The notes under the pieces: generated by a model
The model's database searches: none
Told to the model about the DNA's origin: nothing
The model's input: the letters and a program-made list of their open reading frames with translations, nothing else
Shown here: positions 5,756 through 7,675 of the stretch, one piece after another
Position numbering within the stretch: position 1 is the first letter of the stretch
Layout of the letters: every line of letters starts with the position of its first letter
Position numbers and translations under genes: made by a program
NCBI GenBank assembly: GCA_013140935.1
Contig: JABFSD010000105.1
Coordinates: forward strand, 1 to 7,675
Length of the DNA: 7,675 bases
Direction: 5' to 3'
Source of the DNA: Acidobacteriota bacterium
Lineage (GTDB): Bacteria > Acidobacteriota > Blastocatellia > RBC074

Positions 5756-6496
5756 TTATTTCTGGTGTTGTCCACCGCGTTGCTGTTGCCAACCTGCCAG
5801 CGCCTCACGTAAGTGTCCAGTGATCGCTTCTTTGGCGCGCGGCGCATCGTGCTGTTTGATCGCGGCGTAAATCTTCAGGTGCCAGTCCAGCGTAGATTGA
5901 AAGTCTCTGGCTCCGGCGATGGTTTGGCGGCGCATGTGGAAGAGCAATTCGGCGATTGTATCCATCACGCCGGTCATGATTTTGTTGCCGGCGGCGTGGG
6001 CGATGGCGCGATGAAAGCGTACGTCGTGACGCAGGAATTTTTCTTCGTCGCCGACCGCTGCGCGCATCGCGTTGATTTCGTGCGCGAGGTTTTTCAAATC
6101 CGTTGCCGTAGCGCGAGTTGCCGCCAACTCGGCCAAGCCGGCTTCGATAATCAAACGGGCTTCGAAGAGTTCTTCATCGCTGGTGTGATTGATGAGCGTC
6201 ATGAAACGCATCGGTTCGGTGAAAACTTCGGGCAGCGAATCGGCGATGTAAGTGCCCGCGCCGGGCTTGGCGCGAATGATGCCCATCACCGACAGCGCCT
6301 TGAGCGCCGTGCGCAAACTCGGACGGCTGATGTCGAGCATATCGGCGAGTTCGCGTTCGGGCGGCAAGCGGCTCCCGGCTTTGAGGTCGCCTTGTTCGAG
6401 CAGGTTTTTAATACGTTCGACGACGAGTTCGGTGATGCCCGAACGGTCAATGGGCGGCATTTTGCCATTGAGGGCAATGGCGCTTTTTTTCGGCAT
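5756..6496 (-). CDS. GntR family transcriptional regulator, FadR/FCD subfamily
   Basis: A 246-residue DNA-binding regulator. The winged helix-turn-helix covers about 18-85, with SRLPPERELADMLDISRPSL (42-61) holding the recognition region and GAGTYI (79-84) the wing. The FCD ligand-binding domain covers about 105-235. Its usual metal ligands are present: D158 and H162 (HDVRFHRAI), H206 (DWHLKIYAAI) and H228 (GHL), so it should bind a metal and sense a small organic acid or sugar acid. The ATG at 6496 has GGAG 9 nt upstream. A strong promoter (6545-6573) and a GGT-N3-ACC site at the predicted start of transcription (6530-6540) suggest autorepression. It heads a co-directional run that includes the nucleotidyltransferase pair and the sigma cassette. 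No catabolic enzyme is adjacent, so the effector is not predictable. Confidence 0.95.
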   Translation of the reverse strand: MPKKSAIALNGKMPPIDRSGITELVVERIKNLLEQGDLKAGSRLPPERELADMLDISRPSLRTALKALSVMGIIRAKPGAGTYIADSLPEVFTEPMRFMTLINHTSDEELFEARLIIEAGLAELAATRATATDLKNLAHEINAMRAAVGDEEKFLRHDVRFHRAIAHAAGNKIMTGVMDTIAELLFHMRRQTIAGARDFQSTLDWHLKIYAAIKQHDAPRAKEAITGHLREALAGWQQQRGGQHQK

Positions 6497-6529
6497 GGTT
6501 GTTCACTCCGGCAAAGCAAATCGGTGTAA

Positions 6530-6540
6530 TGGTAAGACCG
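6530..6540 (-). promoter_or_regulatory. Operator-like site for the GntR/FadR-type regulator
   Basis: On the minus strand the site reads CGGTCTTACCA, with GGT-CTT-ACC as a perfect inverted repeat. FadR-subfamily regulators (FadR, PdhR, LldR) bind TGGTnnnACCA-type sites; this matches except for the first base. It sits at the predicted +1 of the promoter at 6545-6573, 34 nt before the GntR start codon, where a bound protein would block transcription. Binding by this regulator is inferred. Confidence 0.5.
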
Positions 6541-6544
6541 GCGG

Positions 6545-6573
6545 ACTATAAATTTGGCCTATGGGGTTGTCAA
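6545..6573 (-). promoter_or_regulatory. Sigma70-type promoter for the GntR gene and its downstream run
   Basis: On the minus strand TTGACA (6573-6568) is a perfect -35 box. After 17 bases comes TATAGT (6550-6545), a 5-of-6 match for the -10 box. Transcription should start near 6538, giving a leader of about 40 nt. It is the best promoter match in the window and could drive several of the following minus-strand genes. Confidence 0.7.
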
Positions 6574-6735
6574 ATTTTGTTATGGCAAAGACGGACATTT
6601 TTCAATTTTTCACCACGCTTCCCGTGTGATTCCGAATCGCAGCGAGCCGTCGCAGTTGCACAAGCTATTCCTGCTAATGTCGCCGCCGAGTCGAAAGTCC
6701 ACGCCGGCTGTGAAGTGGTCGCCCGCCTGCTATGG

Positions 6736-6774
6736 GAAAAGCTTTGATGACGGTATATTTCGCAGTAGCTTTTC
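6736..6774. repeat. 8-bp inverted repeat around a TATATT box
   Basis: GAAAAGCT (6736-6743) and AGCTTTTC (6767-6774) are exact reverse complements, 23 bases apart. The midpoint falls in TATATT (6754-6759), which resembles a -10 box but has no -35 partner at the right distance. It may be a regulator binding site upstream of the plus-strand gene. An 8-bp match of this kind could also arise by chance. Confidence 0.4.
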
Positions 6775-6779
6775 AGAAT

Positions 6780-6813
6780 AAAACGTCGCTTATGGCAATG
6801 CGCAAAACGTCGC
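6780..6813. repeat. 10-bp direct repeat upstream of the secreted-protein gene
   Basis: AAAACGTCGC occurs at 6780-6789 and 6804-6813, with a period of 24 bases, 80-113 nt upstream of the start codon at 6893. Direct repeats near two helical turns apart suit a dimeric activator on one face of the DNA. No protein can be named. Confidence 0.4.
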
Positions 6814-6892
6814 AAGTTAAGCAGTGCAATGGCCTGAGAGATAGTCGTTGCGTTTCACATTCATTACCAACCCTAACGCAGGGAGAAATCGT

Positions 6893-7675
6893 ATGAACCC
6901 AGCACGTCATTTCATGGTTTGGCTCTTTTGCATGTGGTTTGTCCCCATGGCTTTCGCCCAAACGCCGCCGACCCCTAAGCCTATGGCGACGGTGCAAGGC
7001 CGCGTCACGCTCGAAGGCGCGCCCTATGCCGGTGGCATGGTGATGCTGCAATCAGAAACGAATGGCGGAGATATTCCGTTTCTCAACGCGCCGCCTGCGC
7101 CAATGGCCGTGACGGATGGCGATGGGCGCTATCGCTTCGCGCAGGTGGCGGCGGGCAAATATCGTGTCAAGATACATACCGGAGCCTTCGTGTCGGAACC
7201 CGAGCAAGGCGCGCCACTCACCATCAGCGACGGCGACGTGATCGAAAATCAGGATTTCAGATTGTCGCGCGGCGGCGTGATTACAGGACGAGTCACCGAT
7301 CCCGAAGGACATCCGCGCATCGAAGAAATGGTTCGGCTCTTCGTCGTGGAAAGAGCCGACGAAAATCCCATCGTGGGCATGATGCAGCACCGGCAAACCG
7401 ATGATCGCGGTGTATATCGCCTCTTCGGCCTACCGGCGGGCAAATATAAAGTCGTAGTCCAACCCGCCGAACCGATGGGGGGGGTCTTCGGCAGCGCGTC
7501 AGAATTCGTTCAAACTTATTATCCCAACACCGAAAAAGAAGCCGAAGGCAAGCTCATTGATGCAAAGACAACGCAAGGAAAGCATCTCCTCACAAACCAA
7601 CAGGTTTTAACGTGTATCGAAGAAATCTACCTTCATTCCCTTCAGAAAGATGCTGAAAAGGTCGATCAAGATTTT
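6893..7675 (+). CDS. Secreted protein with carboxypeptidase-regulatory-like repeats (cut by right edge)
   Basis: The window holds 261 residues of an exported protein. Residues 1-22 form a signal peptide (Arg-His start, Trp/Phe-rich core, MAFA before Gln23). Two beta-sandwich repeats of the carboxypeptidase-regulatory (CarboxypepD_reg/CnaB-like) kind follow: about 34-124, with VQGRVTLEGAPYAGG and DGDGRYRFAQVAAGKYRVKI, and about 129-222, with ITGRVTDPEGHPR and DDRGVYRLFGLPAGKYKVVV, ending in the TYYPN phrase usual in such acidobacterial proteins. These are binding or structural modules, not enzymes. The ATG has GGGAG (6881-6885) 7 nt upstream, which fixes the start. A run of eight G's (7477-7484) is in frame on both sides. 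From about residue 224 the sequence turns Lys/Gln/Glu-rich and helical and GC falls to about 40%, so the end may belong to something else. It is divergent from the GntR gene. Confidence 0.85.
   Translation, partial: MNPARHFMVWLFCMWFVPMAFAQTPPTPKPMATVQGRVTLEGAPYAGGMVMLQSETNGGDIPFLNAPPAPMAVTDGDGRYRFAQVAAGKYRVKIHTGAFVSEPEQGAPLTISDGDVIENQDFRLSRGGVITGRVTDPEGHPRIEEMVRLFVVERADENPIVGMMQHRQTDDRGVYRLFGLPAGKYKVVVQPAEPMGGVFGSASEFVQTYYPNTEKEAEGKLIDAKTTQGKHLLTNQQVLTCIEEIYLHSLQKDAEKVDQDF

Larger units (their letters stand above)
6497..6892. other. Divergent intergenic region between GntR and secreted-protein genes
   Basis: This 396-nt region has no convincing gene; the open frames in it lack family resemblance and ribosome sites. 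The GntR side (6497-6573) holds that gene's ribosome site, an operator-like site and its promoter. The part near the plus-strand gene holds an 8-bp inverted repeat centred on TATATT (6736-6774), a 10-bp direct repeat (6780-6813) and a clear ribosome site GGGAG (6881-6885). No confident promoter was found for the plus-strand gene. In the middle (about 6600-6730) I see nothing assignable. No known riboswitch was recognised. Confidence 0.6.

Noticed and set aside
5716..5847. A 44-codon extension of the small partner gene into the GntR gene.
   Set aside because: It overlaps the GntR coding end by about 90 bases in another frame and is not needed for the recognisable part of the protein.
5813..6529. 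Plus-strand open frame of 238 codons opposite the GntR gene.
   Set aside because: It is a shadow; the minus-strand product has a complete winged helix-turn-helix and FCD domain.
6830..6845. CTGAGAG near the plus-strand gene, recalling part of a thiamine riboswitch.
   Set aside because: The other conserved thiamine-riboswitch segments are absent, and the gene has no link to thiamine.
1..7675. CRISPR array, tRNA, rRNA or transposase gene.
   Set aside because: No regularly spaced repeats, no tRNA-like cloverleaf, no rRNA sequence and no transposase motifs were seen on either strand.

Overview
The window looks like chromosomal DNA of an Acidobacteriota-type bacterium, most likely near the Blastocatellia. 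The basis is family-level protein resemblance: a TonB-dependent receptor that starts with a carboxypeptidase-regulatory-like domain, secreted proteins with the same kind of beta-sandwich repeats, and a nucleotidyltransferase plus small partner of a type I associate with that phylum. The base composition is moderately GC-rich. This is inference; no rRNA or marker gene is present. Both ends are cut inside genes.

Layout, left to right. Positions 1-737 (minus) hold the N-terminal 245 residues of a TonB-dependent outer-membrane receptor, preceded by a long leader and a plausible housekeeping promoter (937-965). Positions 1015-2196 (minus) encode an uncharacterised nucleotidyltransferase-fold protein (NTP_transf_5 type). 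A perfect 29-bp inverted repeat (2272-2349) separates it from the next group. Positions 2376-4792 (minus) hold a sigma-factor cassette, transcribed right to left: an ECF sigma factor, a membrane-anchored zinc-motif anti-sigma factor, and a secreted Spy/CpxP-like protein whose start lies 3 nt after the anti-sigma stop. A near-palindrome of about 57 nt lies between the sigma and anti-sigma genes. Positions 4850-5715 (minus) hold a one-base-overlapping pair: a small helical protein of unknown function and a DxD nucleotidyltransferase, an arrangement reminiscent of toxin-antitoxin or abortive-infection modules. Positions 5756-6496 (minus) encode a FadR-type GntR regulator with a near-consensus promoter and a GGT-N3-ACC operator-like site at the predicted transcription start. 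A 396-bp divergent intergenic region follows. A secreted carboxypeptidase-regulatory-repeat protein then starts at 6893 (plus) and runs off the right edge.

How the genes may work together. All genes from 6496 leftwards lie on the minus strand, and from 6496 to 2376 the spacing is short (overlap, 3, 40, 57 and 101 nt). One long transcript from the GntR promoter is possible, with a possible internal ECF promoter in front of the sigma gene. The clearest module is sigma, anti-sigma and Spy-like: an envelope-stress circuit in which the membrane anti-sigma factor holds the sigma factor and the periplasmic protein acts as sensor or chaperone. The nucleotidyltransferase pair is the least understood part. 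The last ~110 bases of the window stop resembling the repeat protein they are in frame with and drop in GC, so an insertion or assembly junction at the right edge should be considered.
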